Shown: positions 37,374 through 47,624 of the stretch, piece after piece | Layout: every line of letters starts with the position of its first letter | Position numbering within the stretch: position 1 is the first letter of the stretch | Assembly (NCBI GenBank): GCA_905116865.2 | Contig: CAJHNH020004890.1 | Location: 450,001 to 514,000, forward strand | DNA: 64,000 nt | Direction: 5' to 3' | DNA from: Candidula unifasciata | Taxonomy: Eukaryota > Mollusca > Gastropoda > Stylommatophora > Geomitridae | The notes under the pieces: model-generated | What the model was told of the DNA's origin: nothing | What the model saw: the letters and a program-made list of their open reading frames with translations, nothing else | The model's database searches: none | Translations under genes and position numbers: made by a program

Positions 37374-37603
37374 GAATGAATGAATGAATTTCTACCCCAC
37401 CAGGACATCACACAAGCGATAAACACCCGATGACACAAAGTGCCACCATGCGGATGAGGATCGCCGTGGAGAGGTCCCAGAAACCGCGTTCAGACATTTG
37501 GCCATATTTATGGCCTGCCTATATTGCGGCCCCTGGCAAAAGCCAGAGTAGGGCTTCAAATGACAAAAAATTTCGTCCTCAAAAGGACGAAACTGGATTA
37601 TTG
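37374..37603 (-). mobile_element. Element S, copy S2, inside LINE A3
   Basis: A 230-bp insertion flanked by the 11-bp direct repeat AATGAAGAACT (37363-37373 and 37604-37614). It is the reverse complement of S1 with small changes. The 5' hairpin is perfect here: TTTCGTCCT-CAAA-AGGACGAAA (37571-37592). The 3' tail is (TTCA)n on the element strand, while S1 has (GTCA)n. It interrupts the RT palm just after YKDMKCRV. Confidence 0.92.
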
Positions 37604-37719
37604 AATGAAGAACTCGACATTTCATGTCTTTATATGTTGCCTTTACTAAGTTGATAATTTTCTGTGGGATTCCATAGTGCCCCATCAATTTCCAGAGAGA
37701 TTCCCTATCAATGCTGTCA

Positions 37720-39113
37720 TGTGGCGCGGTGATTTATATCACAGGCGTGAGGGGAAGTTAAGTCCAACATGATGTGTATAAGGAGATACTCCGTAGGTCA
37801 CTCGGGCGCCAGTCCTTTACTATCCTGGTTGTACGGAACCTCACGCAAGACCCCTACAGCACGTCCTCGTCGTGCGCCACGGATAATGTCTCAAATGAGC
37901 ATTAACAGAGCTGTCAGGGGATCTCGGAGTTCGGCGGCCCCCAGAGGTGATGTGTCCTTGTGGCTCTCATCAGCCCGCCCCCAAACGCTTGGGTGAAAAA
38001 TGTTATCAAAACTCATTAGGAACATGAGTAGGTTTGCCAAACGTACAGCCAAAATTACAACCCTTGGTTAAAAGACTGCGGAGTAAAGAGAACATTGTCC
38101 ATTGCACATCCTCTGTTAACCCTCAGTGTCGTCGTCACCGCGCTGAGGTACACTACAACAGCAACCATCCATAGGCTGGCCATCCTTGTACATCCTCGGT
38201 TAACCCTCAGTGTCGTCGTCACCGCGCTGAGGTACACCACAACAGCAACCATCCATAGGCTGGCCATTCATGTACATCTTCGGTTAACCCTCAGTGTCGT
38301 CGTCACCGCGCTGAGGTACACCAAAACAGCAACCATCCATCAGATGGCTAAGCCTAAATGTCCGACAAAACTAGATCATACGGATCCAAATCTGACCATC
38401 AAAATTTGTATTGAACTGAAAAAGACCAAATGTCCACACCCAAATACCCCACTCGCCCGAGTGTTGGGACAAAACTGATAACGATATGCCTGATGCAGGA
38501 TGTAAAATTCTGTCGGGCTAACGGCTCGTCAAAGAAATCTAACGTGCGAAGAAAGAAAGAATGTACCTATCTGTGTGGTCACAAAAGTCCAAAACCCACG
38601 GGCTGCTCCCCGCTGACTTCCAGAGGGCGCAGCCCCTGTCGAGCGGGAGGCCTGATACGGTTGTGAGGTTAAGCAGGCATGTGCAGGACGTGACGATTCC
38701 TTGGGTGAGCCCAGAACCAGAGTGCCATGTGCCGGCTCTGCATGCATGGAAGCCTCCTTGGATGGCGGGGAATGCCCATGATCTGCCCCTGCCTTCCCTT
38801 GAGGGCTAACTGCTCCACAGGGGGCTGCCCCAAAGGGGTACTCCGGTGGCAATACCTGCGGCGAAGGAGACAAAGTGGACACCACACAAATCAGGCAACG
38901 TCTCGACCCACACAAAACAATGGCCACAGTCACCCTAGAAATAGGCCTGACGTCTTCCTTCGAAGTCGGAGTACAGCTGCCCATGAGGCAGGGAAATGAA
39001 AAACGGTTGTACACGCAAAAATCAGGTCCAGGTGAAAGCCAAAAGTCCAAGCGGACGATTAACCGGGACCTTCCACTGGAATTCACAGCCGGTGATCGAT
39101 AAAAAAGAAAAAA
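37720..39113 (+). mobile_element. Retroelement D, copy D1, inside LINE A3
   Basis: A 1394-bp insertion flanked by the 10-bp direct repeat AATGCTGTCA (37710-37719 and 39114-39123). Removing it joins FEKAFDS to IDRESLW of the LINE. It ends in an A-rich tail (39100-39113), so it was retroposed on the plus strand. Its last 170 bp (CTTCCTTCGAAGT, then TTCACAGCCGGTGATCGA) match the sequence at 63230-63442. It contains an 84-bp tandem repeat and frames of up to 185 codons (38529-39086, minus) that I do not recognise. It could be a truncated LINE 3' part with a long 3' UTR, or a composite non-autonomous element. Confidence 0.8.
38110..38350. repeat. 84-bp tandem repeat, 3 copies, inside element D1
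   Basis: Units carry GTTAACCCTCAGTGTCGTCG, TCACCGCGCTGAGGTACAC and AGCAACCATCCAT. The segment CCTCAG..CGCTGAGG is a partial inverted repeat. The array is internal to D1, so it either moved with it or expanded afterwards. Confidence 0.93.
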
Positions 39114-39654
39114 AATGCTGTCAAATGCTTTTTCAAAGTATATAAATCAAATGTAAAGTGGTGAGTTCAGTTCAATGCTTTCCTCTATTATAATACGTAA
39201 TGTGGCTATCTCATCAGTACAGGATCTGTTTGACCGAAAACCTGCCTGCTCATCTCTTAGCATTTTATCAATAGCATCTTTTAATCTTTCCAAAATAATT
39301 CTACTTAATATTTTTCCAGGAACTGACAGCAACATAATTCCTCTATAGTTTTCACACTCCTGTAGATCACCTTTTTTGGGCAGTTTCACAAGACATCCTT
39401 CTCTCCAGTCTGCTGGTATTTCTTCGGTCTCCCAGACTTTACTGAATAATCTATGTAGCAATTCTGTTGATGTGTTTATGTTGATCCTGATGACTTCAGC
39501 TGGGATACCATCTGGGCCTGTCGCCTTTCCTTCCTTGAGAAGATTTATAGCTTTTCTAATTTCCTCTTTGGATGTATCCGATACTGCAGACAAAAACATG
39601 TTAGAACTGACAGCGACAGAGCACTGTTTGACACAGCATTTCTACACATATTGT

Positions 39655-39790
39655 GTTACCAGTGCCAAACGTGGACATCAACAATAAAAAGAAAAAAAGA
39701 ACAATCGGAACAACACAAATGAAATGTCTGCGACAAATCCTAAATGTAACTGAAAAAGACAGGATCAGAAAAGTCACATTTCTTTAGAGT
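39655..39790 (+). mobile_element. Possible LINE thumb scrap
   Basis: Plus-strand translation gives TQMKCLRQILNVTEKDRIRK, which resembles the segment of many LINE RTs after the thumb (usual form: MxxLRxIxGVTxxDRIRN). Only about 45 codons are readable and there is no other support. Confidence 0.4.
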
Positions 39791-41639
39791 CCTCTGACAA
39801 AGTTGAAAATTGAAAGACCGCATTCAACACCGGCGGCAAGGGGAAGAGCCAGCGGCTTGCTGTGCTTTTCTTGCGATTGAAAAGGTTTAGGTATTTAGTA
39901 ATAACATAATAATTAATGGTTTGTTATGTGGATCAATCGCGATGAACTTGACAAGGGGACTTCAATTCAGGGTGCTTTATTAATATCCTACTCTAAATGA
40001 AGTCACAGGACAGTCCAACATTTTAGAGGGTGGTAAGACTGGGTTTCCTGGCTTTCTGATGCTTTTAAAGAACCCAAAACATCTAGAACTGGCCCTAACC
40101 CCAACCCATCTACGTCCCACGAGAGAGTGCAGCCTAGGTCCCACGACTGCATGCAGTCTATCTACCAACCCCTGAAATATTAGACTGTACCGTGACCTGC
40201 GGATTTCCCCTGTTTGGGGTAAGATACTGATACCACCCAATTCAGAGAGAAATAAATGTAGTTCCGAAAACAAATTCTGAAAACTGCTGAGACTCCAGCC
40301 AATGACGAAGTCTCAAGCTGTAGCCTGATCAGTCTGGGTCTAAATCCTACAGACCGTTACACTCGAGATAAAAGATAACAACGTAACCAAATGCAACAGG
40401 ATGTTGTCAAACAAGTAACATATGGCCGGCAATGTTGCAGACCAATCTCTAACACGTCATTCAGTTCGGGTGGATACGGCAGAAAACTTACAACCTCTCC
40501 AGCAACTCAGCTAACCAACCAGGTTTCAGGATGTAATCAATAACAACTGATAAAGTTAGATGACAAACAGGAAACATTTATGTTGGACTGCTGGTAAACT
40601 TCTAATAGTAACCTAGACACAAAGGCTGCCACTGCAAGGGTGTGTACAGCCATGTTATCGAAGATGTGTGTAAACTGATGTGTGTAAACCGATGACTGTT
40701 GATGGTGTGTTGCGGTCTATGACAGTGTCCTCAAGTCTGTAAGAATAAGGATACAAGATATTCAGCACAAAACTATTTACAGTTTTCGGTTGCCTGGGAA
40801 CCCTTAAAGCCCATTGATATCATTCTATCTAAATAACAAATTGATGTAGCAGTAGAAATAATATCGCTCCTTGACTTTGTTGCTAACGTTAGGTGTCGAC
40901 GGGGCGTGAGGGTTCCAGTTTCCATACTTCTAGCCGCCTTCACCATAGACTACTACTGTAGTTTTTGTGATGTTATTCTTTTACCGTGTTCTTGTTTACG
41001 TAGCTCGTGCTTTATGCAGATCTCTTATTGTTATTTATGCTACATCTTAAGGTGGTATGGCATCACAAGGCATTCAATACTTATTCTCTTTCGCTGGCCC
41101 TTAAATAGGCGACTGTTATGTTGTTTATGGTTTATGGCTAGGCTGTGATATCTGCGCCTGTCAGTACAACACGATATGAGTCAACTCCAAATGTAACGAC
41201 TCTGGTTTTTAGTGGCCAGCTGGACCTGTCACTACTGTCAGGGACACGTGCTCAGTGACACGGCAGCTAATAAGGAACTCTTGGCAGTGCTATAAAAGCA
41301 GTTGCAGAAAACAAGTTAATTAAAACTAAGCTAATGACAGTTTCACAGAGCAGTGAACCAAGAAATGAACCACCAAACTGCGTTATAAAAATATGAGCGA
41401 ACAATGAGCTAAAGCACGAGCCAATGAACAGGTTAAATGTTAGGGGTGAAGCAAACAGCGACCGTTGGGAATTAATAACAGTACAATAAAGGATCTTTAT
41501 CACATTCTAGGTGAGAAATGCATAGAAGCAGCCCAGCTGAAGATGATCTAAGCATACCAAGCTGAATGCGAAGAAGAAGAAGACAGCCTAGGTCCTATGC
41601 GCATCGGGCATACAGTGTGAGATCTATACTAGGAAAGAT
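39791..41639. other. Unassigned sequence
   Basis: Text at 40075-40135 (ATCTAGAACTGGCCCTAACC and CACGAGAGAGTGC) is shared with 10700-10790. No genes recognised. Confidence 0.4.
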
Positions 41640-41745
41640 CGAACGACAGTCGACAGGTGATGTAGTCAACATGATACCGACCACCTTTAATTCCCAGAAC
41701 ATTACCTGGTACCAATTTAAGCCTGGATTGATCCAGTGCCGATAT
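41640..41745 (-). mobile_element. SINE body fragment
   Basis: The reverse complement reads TGGTACCAGGTAATGTTCTG, GGAATTAAAGGTGGTCGGTA and TGACTACATCACC, colinear with the body of the SINE at 52930-52990. The tRNA-like head is missing. Confidence 0.72.
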
Positions 41746-41860
41746 TTAACACTATTATATTACTGTGCCTACGTTTACATTTTCGTTAAGTTAGAGGGAG
41801 AGATATACGATTATTTTCATGTACATCGTTTTCAGCTTTCATTCCCAGGAAGAAACTGGG

Positions 41861-41906
41861 TCTGTCTGTCTGTCTGCCTGTCTGTCTGTCTGTCTGTCTG
41901 CTTGCC

Positions 41907-41967
<61 letters not shown>

Positions 41968-42038
41968 GCCTGCCTGGCTGCCTGCCTGCCTGTCCGTCCG
42001 CCCGTCCGTCCGTCCGTCTGGCTGTCTGTCTGTCTGTC
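41861..42038. repeat. (TCTG)n with TGCC and TCCG variants
   Basis: Mostly (TCTG)n, with blocks of GCCTG and CCGTCCG near 41962-42020. Gives Cys/Leu/Ser/Val runs as composition artefacts. Confidence 0.96.
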
Positions 42039-42337
42039 AATCTTCGACGAAGTTATACTTAGGACATACGTCTATATGTGGAGAAAAAACACTTACTCTA
42101 TCGTAGCCTGTAGTCGGCTGTGCGTAAGGATAGCGATGTTTTATAATTACATAATTCATGTTTTTGCACTGCAGTTTGTCCCCTCCAGAACTGCCATCTG
42201 CCGGATTACCACCTCAACGATGAGAATCCCTTACGCACAAATGTTGGTAAGCAACGTTTAACGGTGAAGTTATACTAAAGACCGCATCAGGCAGGGAGCA
42301 ATACTTAATATAAACCAACAATTGGTTCACTGTGGAC

Positions 42338-42532
42338 CAATGGTTCTCAACATTCATAATGCCGCGACCCTTTAATACAGTACCTCATGATATAGCGACC
42401 CTCGTGATAAAAAATTTTTCGTTGCTACTTCATAACTTCAGTGAATATGAGTTTTCCGATGGTCTAAGGCGACCCTGTGAAAGAATCATTCCACCTATAA
42501 AAGGCTGGCAACCCACAGGTTGAGAACCGCTG
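42338..42532 (+). mobile_element. hAT MITE with 8-bp target duplication
   Basis: A 195-bp element with imperfect terminal inverted repeats CAATGGTTCTCAAC (42338-42351) and GTTGAGAACCGCTG (42519-42532). It is flanked by CTGTGGAC (42330-42337) and CTGTAGAC (42533-42540), an 8-bp duplication with one mismatch, the length hAT transposases make. The interior has no coding capacity. Its text (CGCGACCCTTTAATACAGTA, TTTTTCGTTGCTACTTCATA) resembles vertebrate hAT MITEs of the rodent URR1 type as I remember them; that likeness needs a database check. Confidence 0.9.
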
Positions 42533-42540
42533 CTGTAGAC

Positions 42541-43479
42541 TATCATGAACTCTATGAACAAAATATACACACTGAATAACACTCTGCTATAAGGCATTAC
42601 GGTAAAGAAAGGGCAAGACCATTGAGAAGGAAATGCAGAGTGCCGTGGGCTGGTGAAAGCAACAACCTGCCATTGAAGAGAGAAACCTGTACGTCAGAGA
42701 AACTACATCCATGGGGACATAATAAATGTCAAATTTCTAGCAAGGGGAGACAATTTTTGGTAATGAAATCCTATTTCTTCCCGTAATTACAGTATGAAAC
42801 TACAGATCCCATGATAATACATTTTTGGCTTCTCGTGGGTTTTACAGACAGAAGCCCAAAAAAAAACATAAAATAAAACAAAAATCAGTGAACAGATGCG
42901 TTTAAAAAGCCGAAGAAAAAAAGAAAGAAAAAGAAAGAAAAAAAAAACCAGCTGAACAGTCTTAAATTAATATCATTAATATCAGACGGCCTGCTCATAA
43001 CTCTAAAGACCAGATAAAAATTCTGTCAAATCCGGGCAGGGAATGAAAAGTTCAAATTGATTTTTAGATTCCCTATCGAGGATTGGCCCAGCTCGAAAAT
43101 CTAATACGTGTATTATATATTATTATGTTATATTTTGTAGATGTGACATAGTGCTGCATCCGGTGTTCACGTTAGAGCATTCTCTTGGGTAATGTGTATT
43201 GACCATGTCATGACAAGCAATGTAACATTGCATTCTGAACCAGAGAAAGACATGTTGCAGACCCGGAAGATGCAAGATCTAGCCGAGGCAACGACAAGTT
43301 GTAATGGAGACAAAAACACATTTTAAGCGAGACAAATACAAACTCAGTGCAAGACAAAAACACGTTTTAACGTAGATAAAGATACATTGCCAGGGAAAAA
43401 GAGACGCAATCTAATCGAGAAAACATCTCATTCGCCACATGCTTTATAGCTCTTTTCGCGATTTATTTGTTAACTCTAT
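42541..43479. other. Unassigned sequence
   Basis: AG-rich runs near 42910-42945. No gene or element recognised. Confidence 0.4.
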
Positions 43480-43850
43480 TCTTCAGACACTTTACAACTC
43501 TATTCTCCAGACACTGCACAACTCTATTCTCCAGACACTTTACAACTCTATTCTCCAGACACTGTACAACTCTTCTCTCCAGACACTTGACAATTCTACT
43601 CTCCAGACACTTGACAATTCTACTCTCCAGACACTTGACAATTCTACTCTCCAGACACTTGACAATCCTACTCTCCAGACACTTGACAATTCTACTCTCC
43701 AGACACTTGACAATTCTACTCTCCAGACACTTGACAATTCTTCTCTCCAGACACTTGACAATTCTACTCTCCAGACACTTGACAATTCTTCTCTCCAGAC
43801 ACTTGACAATTCTACTCTCCATACACTTCACAACTCTACTCTCTGGAAAC
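43480..43850. repeat. 24-bp tandem repeat, about 15 copies
   Basis: Unit TCTCCAGACACTTGACAATT plus CTAC, with left units carrying TTTACAACTCTA. Twenty-four is a multiple of 3, so frames stay open on both strands (148 and 150 codons). Subtypes CTAC and CTTC alternate in the right half. Confidence 0.97.
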
Positions 43851-44094
43851 CTTGCATAAAGAATAGGCAGCACCACCAACTTTAGTGCAAAAAGAAAGAT
43901 ATTTTGAACAATCAAAATATCGGTCAGATAACCTTTCCCAAGCGGTCAATATTTAGCCTCACAAAATCTTGCTCAGACCCGCAAATTCCTAGAGGCATTT
44001 GTATTTTTACCGTTTTTCGGTTAGGTAAAAAAAGCGATCTAGAATCCAAGAAATCACACAGAACAAAATGCAACAACTGCAATCGCTATACACA

Positions 44095-44353
44095 CTACAG
44101 TGCCCTTGTTCACGCCACTGGTGCTACGGGTATATGGTGCTAGAATACCCTTATATACATCAATGACCACTGTGTGGGTGATGTGGTCGACATCACACCA
44201 GTCGTCTTTACTTCCAAGGACATTTCCCTATACCCATATTATTCTAGATCGACCTGAGAGTAGGTGAATTACATAAATTCAAAATCATGCTGAATCGAAA
44301 CCAAAACTTTTGGGCCAACAAACAAGCATCTAGCCACTTCACTAATGTGGCTC
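44095..44353 (-). mobile_element. tRNA-derived SINE, nearly full length
   Basis: On the minus strand: head with A-box-like TAGTGAAGTGGCTAGATGC, B-box-like GGTTTCGATTCAGC, then a body with CTCAGGTCGATCTAGAATAA, GGAAGTAAAGACGACTGGTG and GACCACATCACCCACACAG, and a tail TTCTAGCACCATATACCC. The order matches the copies at 22005 and 52792. Confidence 0.85.
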
Positions 44354-45712
44354 CCAACAATGAGCACCTCCCAGAGCAACAATGAGCACCTTCCAGAGCA
44401 ACAGTCAGCTAGAATGTACTGTGAAAACTATGCACAGTTCCACATTTCTATAAAAACCTATCATGATTATTTGCCCTGTCAGGCGGTAGGCGGTGATGGT
44501 TATGTTTCGTCATCTCACACGATCACAAGAATCACGGATCACGTCAGTGTTCTCGTCTTGCCCCATCCATCCGGCCAGGCCACCCAAGTATTATCTGGAA
44601 GCTTCCCTCTGCAGTCTTAATTTTTTTAAACACTGTTCATTTAAAGATCATCGTCCATCGGACATGACCATATTATGTGCTAAGTCTCCTCCTGGGTATG
44701 TCTACAAGTGTTTTAGGCCAACAACTCCCATTCTGTTCTGGTTGATGTAACAACGAGCGGCTCCCGCATTGTTTTCCTGTCTCGCTGCTCCAGTTGGTAC
44801 AACCAGAGTGTGCAGTCTATTCAGGGAAAAATTATCTTCCATGAAGATAAAGCTTTTTTAAACAATCCTAATTGTTCAATGACACTGAAAAGGTCACTGT
44901 TATCAGAAGAAGCACTACAGATGAGAGGAAGTCGCAAAGTTTTAAACGGCCAAGAGTATCAATATTATGACGGCTTCTGTAATGAACTGACGAAACAAAC
45001 AGCGTCTCATTTTATTTGATTTTGAAAATTTTCTGCAACCTTCTTCTTCACCTCCTATCATTTCTTCATCTAAATGTGGCCAGGAAATATGGGGCCCTTC
45101 TGTATGCTCTTTTCAGTGCCTTGTATCAGTTTATCTTTATTTCTCTACGGCTGTGCTTGATGACACCGTTTAATTTTCTGCCGGTCTTTACTGTGCTCTG
45201 TGTCCATTCCACACACACACACACACACACACATCCACACACACATACCCACACACACACACCCACACATATATTTCTTCAACACGGCTCTATGTGGTAG
45301 ATGGTGCCAGGGCAAACTCGTTACATGATCAAACCATCTCATATATTGTTCTTTAATAAACTATCGGACTGATTTCAGCCAGTCTTCGTTTATGTTTACC
45401 ACGTTAACAAGATAAACAGAAGTAGATGGAATGTGTTAACATTGGACAGACTGTTGGAGTCCACAGCGACATCAAAGAGTTATAACAGTGTGGTATTGCG
45501 GAAATCTCGTCACAGACGGCAAAGAAAGCTTCTTTCCAAGACTGTTTATCTTATGCTGCTAAAAACTGTAGCTGAAAAGTTGGGTTTTTTTAAAACAAAA
45601 AACAGGAACAGGTTTATAAGTTGCTGTGTGTGAGTTGAGCTGAGGATCTAGGGTCTATTGGCAGAAGAAGTCGAAGAAGAAAGAAAGAGAAGGAGGAAAA
45701 AAGAAAGATAGA
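44354..45712. other. Unassigned sequence with one CA-rich run
   Basis: CA repeats with CCACA steps at 45210-45272. The 91-codon frame at 44345-44620 overlaps the SINE head and is not credible. No element recognised in the rest. Confidence 0.4.
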
Positions 45713-46200
<488 letters not shown>

Positions 46201-46504
46201 AGATACAAGATTATAAAGACAAGAAGTAGAAGAAAGAAGGAGAATCACGATTTGTTGTGAGACTTGGGTAAGCACTAGTGTAGTCGATGAGAGGTAACCA
46301 GCTTTTACTTCCTCAGATGCCGTTAAGGCGATAAGGCAGAATCTCCTGCAAGGTTTCTCCTGCTGCTTTGAACAGTTCATTGGATGTGTCCCATCCTCCT
46401 CCCCCCCCCCCCCCCTAACTCCTTTTTCTGTTATAAAGCTTCTTTACCTCATTCCTTTCTTATCGCTCATTTCTTCCTTTTCCACCGGCAACTAGTTGTC
46501 CCTT
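46201..46504. other. Unassigned sequence
   Basis: A C-run of about 17 at 46399-46415. Nothing else recognised. Confidence 0.35.
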
Positions 46505-46865
46505 TTCATCTCAGATTGCCTGTGATTGTATCCCTTTGTTCCCTGTAGAAGTTAGCTTCGTCTCTTTTCTGCTCTCATCTCTATTCCACTTCTTTCTAAC
46601 TATTTGATTATCTTGCTCCGACATCTCTGCTGTTCTCCTACTTACGTATTTAACATATAATCTTTTCCACATCAATACGTTCGACATCAATACACTGATT
46701 TCCTCTAGACTAGTCTTATACACTTTGATGTCTATTTCTGAAGGACTTTTATTCTGTGTAATTACCATTACTGCGGTTTTCTGCCGTTCAATCCGAGACT
46801 GTTGTCATGGCTTTCTGTTGCAATTACGTCTTTCACTTCTTGTCGGACACCTACTATCTTTAGTT
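46505..46865 (-). mobile_element. LINE family H fragment
   Basis: Minus-strand translation reads SHDNSLGLNGRKTAVMVITQ then IDIKVYKTSLEEISV, fitting the segment after the catalytic motif of a LINE RT (usual form: GLxLNxxKTKVMxI, then the connection to the thumb). The following 60 codons (RRTAEMSEQDNQI) run on without clear motifs. Only a short internal piece survives. Confidence 0.65.
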
Positions 46866-47624
46866 ACTTTACATTAGAAGGTGCTAAATAGGTATTATGC
46901 AAGAAGGCGGTCTTCCTGTTCTTACAGTCCACGCTGTGTTACCCTGGTAATCATATGTATGTTCACAACCTTCTGTCTAGTGTACTGTCAACATTTCTGA
47001 TGCATATGTATTCCACTAAACAATCTCTGTATGTGTACTTCATTGATTACATTGAAGCATGTGTTAGATAAAGCAAAACAGAAAGAAACTATTGGAATTT
47101 TTGAAACCTTAAACATGATCTGTGCGTCATTGATTACACTAAAGCATTTGTTTGATAAAGCGAAATAAGAAGAAACTATTATAATTTTTGAAACCGTAAA
47201 TATTAATGGCAAAGATAAGAAAATCCTATTTTTAAAAAAAAAAAAAAATTTAAAAAAAAAAACAGATATTGGCAACAAGAAACAGACATAAGAATTGACA
47301 AACTGGAACTGTTCAAAACATTTACCAATGCTGTCCAAACAATCTTTTCCTGTTGTCAATTTAAAACATGCTGATATAAACAATATATTGGACAAGTTAC
47401 AGCCTGGAATATTTCGCTTTATCACATCAGGTGATTTGTGATCTTCTTCTTCTTCTTCTTGTTCACTGGCTGTACACTCTGGCGGAAAGTTCTGGTTGTC
47501 TGTCTACCTCTGGACTTTATTTAGTCTTGTTCCAGAACCTGAGTATTGCGTGCACATCCGTTTAACAGACTTAACTATACGCATATTGTTGGTTCCTTTA
47601 CAGATACATTCCGACTTCGAAGAA
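46866..47624. other. Unassigned AT-rich sequence
   Basis: A diverged direct repeat of about 115 bp lies here: TCATTGATTACATTGAAGCA (47039) and TCATTGATTACACTAAAGCA (47130), each followed by AGAAAGAAACTATT-like text. A-runs near 47230-47262. Confidence 0.5.

Larger units (their letters stand above)
36400..39610 (-). mobile_element. LINE family A, best copy (A3), with two nested insertions
   Basis: Minus-strand LINE encoding a reverse transcriptase, split into three coding parts. Frame 39147-39599 carries the fingers: ATGPDGIPAEVI, ADWREGCLVKLPKKGD, DEQAGFRSNRSCTDE. After insertion D1 the palm resumes with IDRESLWKLMGHYGIPQKII (37640-37715). After insertion S2 it continues in frame 36422-37306, with SPLLFLLVIDW and LDFADDIALLSH (FADD, residues 38-41, codons 37184-37195), then the thumb VESYTYLGSNVDK, LLYGAETWRRTK, and the C-terminal RRWRWIGHTLRK and KDRTTWCELVEGLCS. 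With the insertions removed, the frame is nearly open, so this copy is younger than A1. No endonuclease domain is seen upstream, so it is probably 5'-truncated. Clade not assigned. Confidence 0.92.

Noticed and set aside
38529..39086. 185-codon minus-strand frame as a host gene
   Set aside because: It lies wholly within the D1 insertion, opposite to its likely transcribed strand, and overlaps other open frames.
43480..43850. CRISPR-like regular array
   Set aside because: Units are contiguous 24-bp repeats with no unique spacers, and the surrounding DNA is eukaryotic. The same holds for the 29-, 39- and 41-bp arrays.
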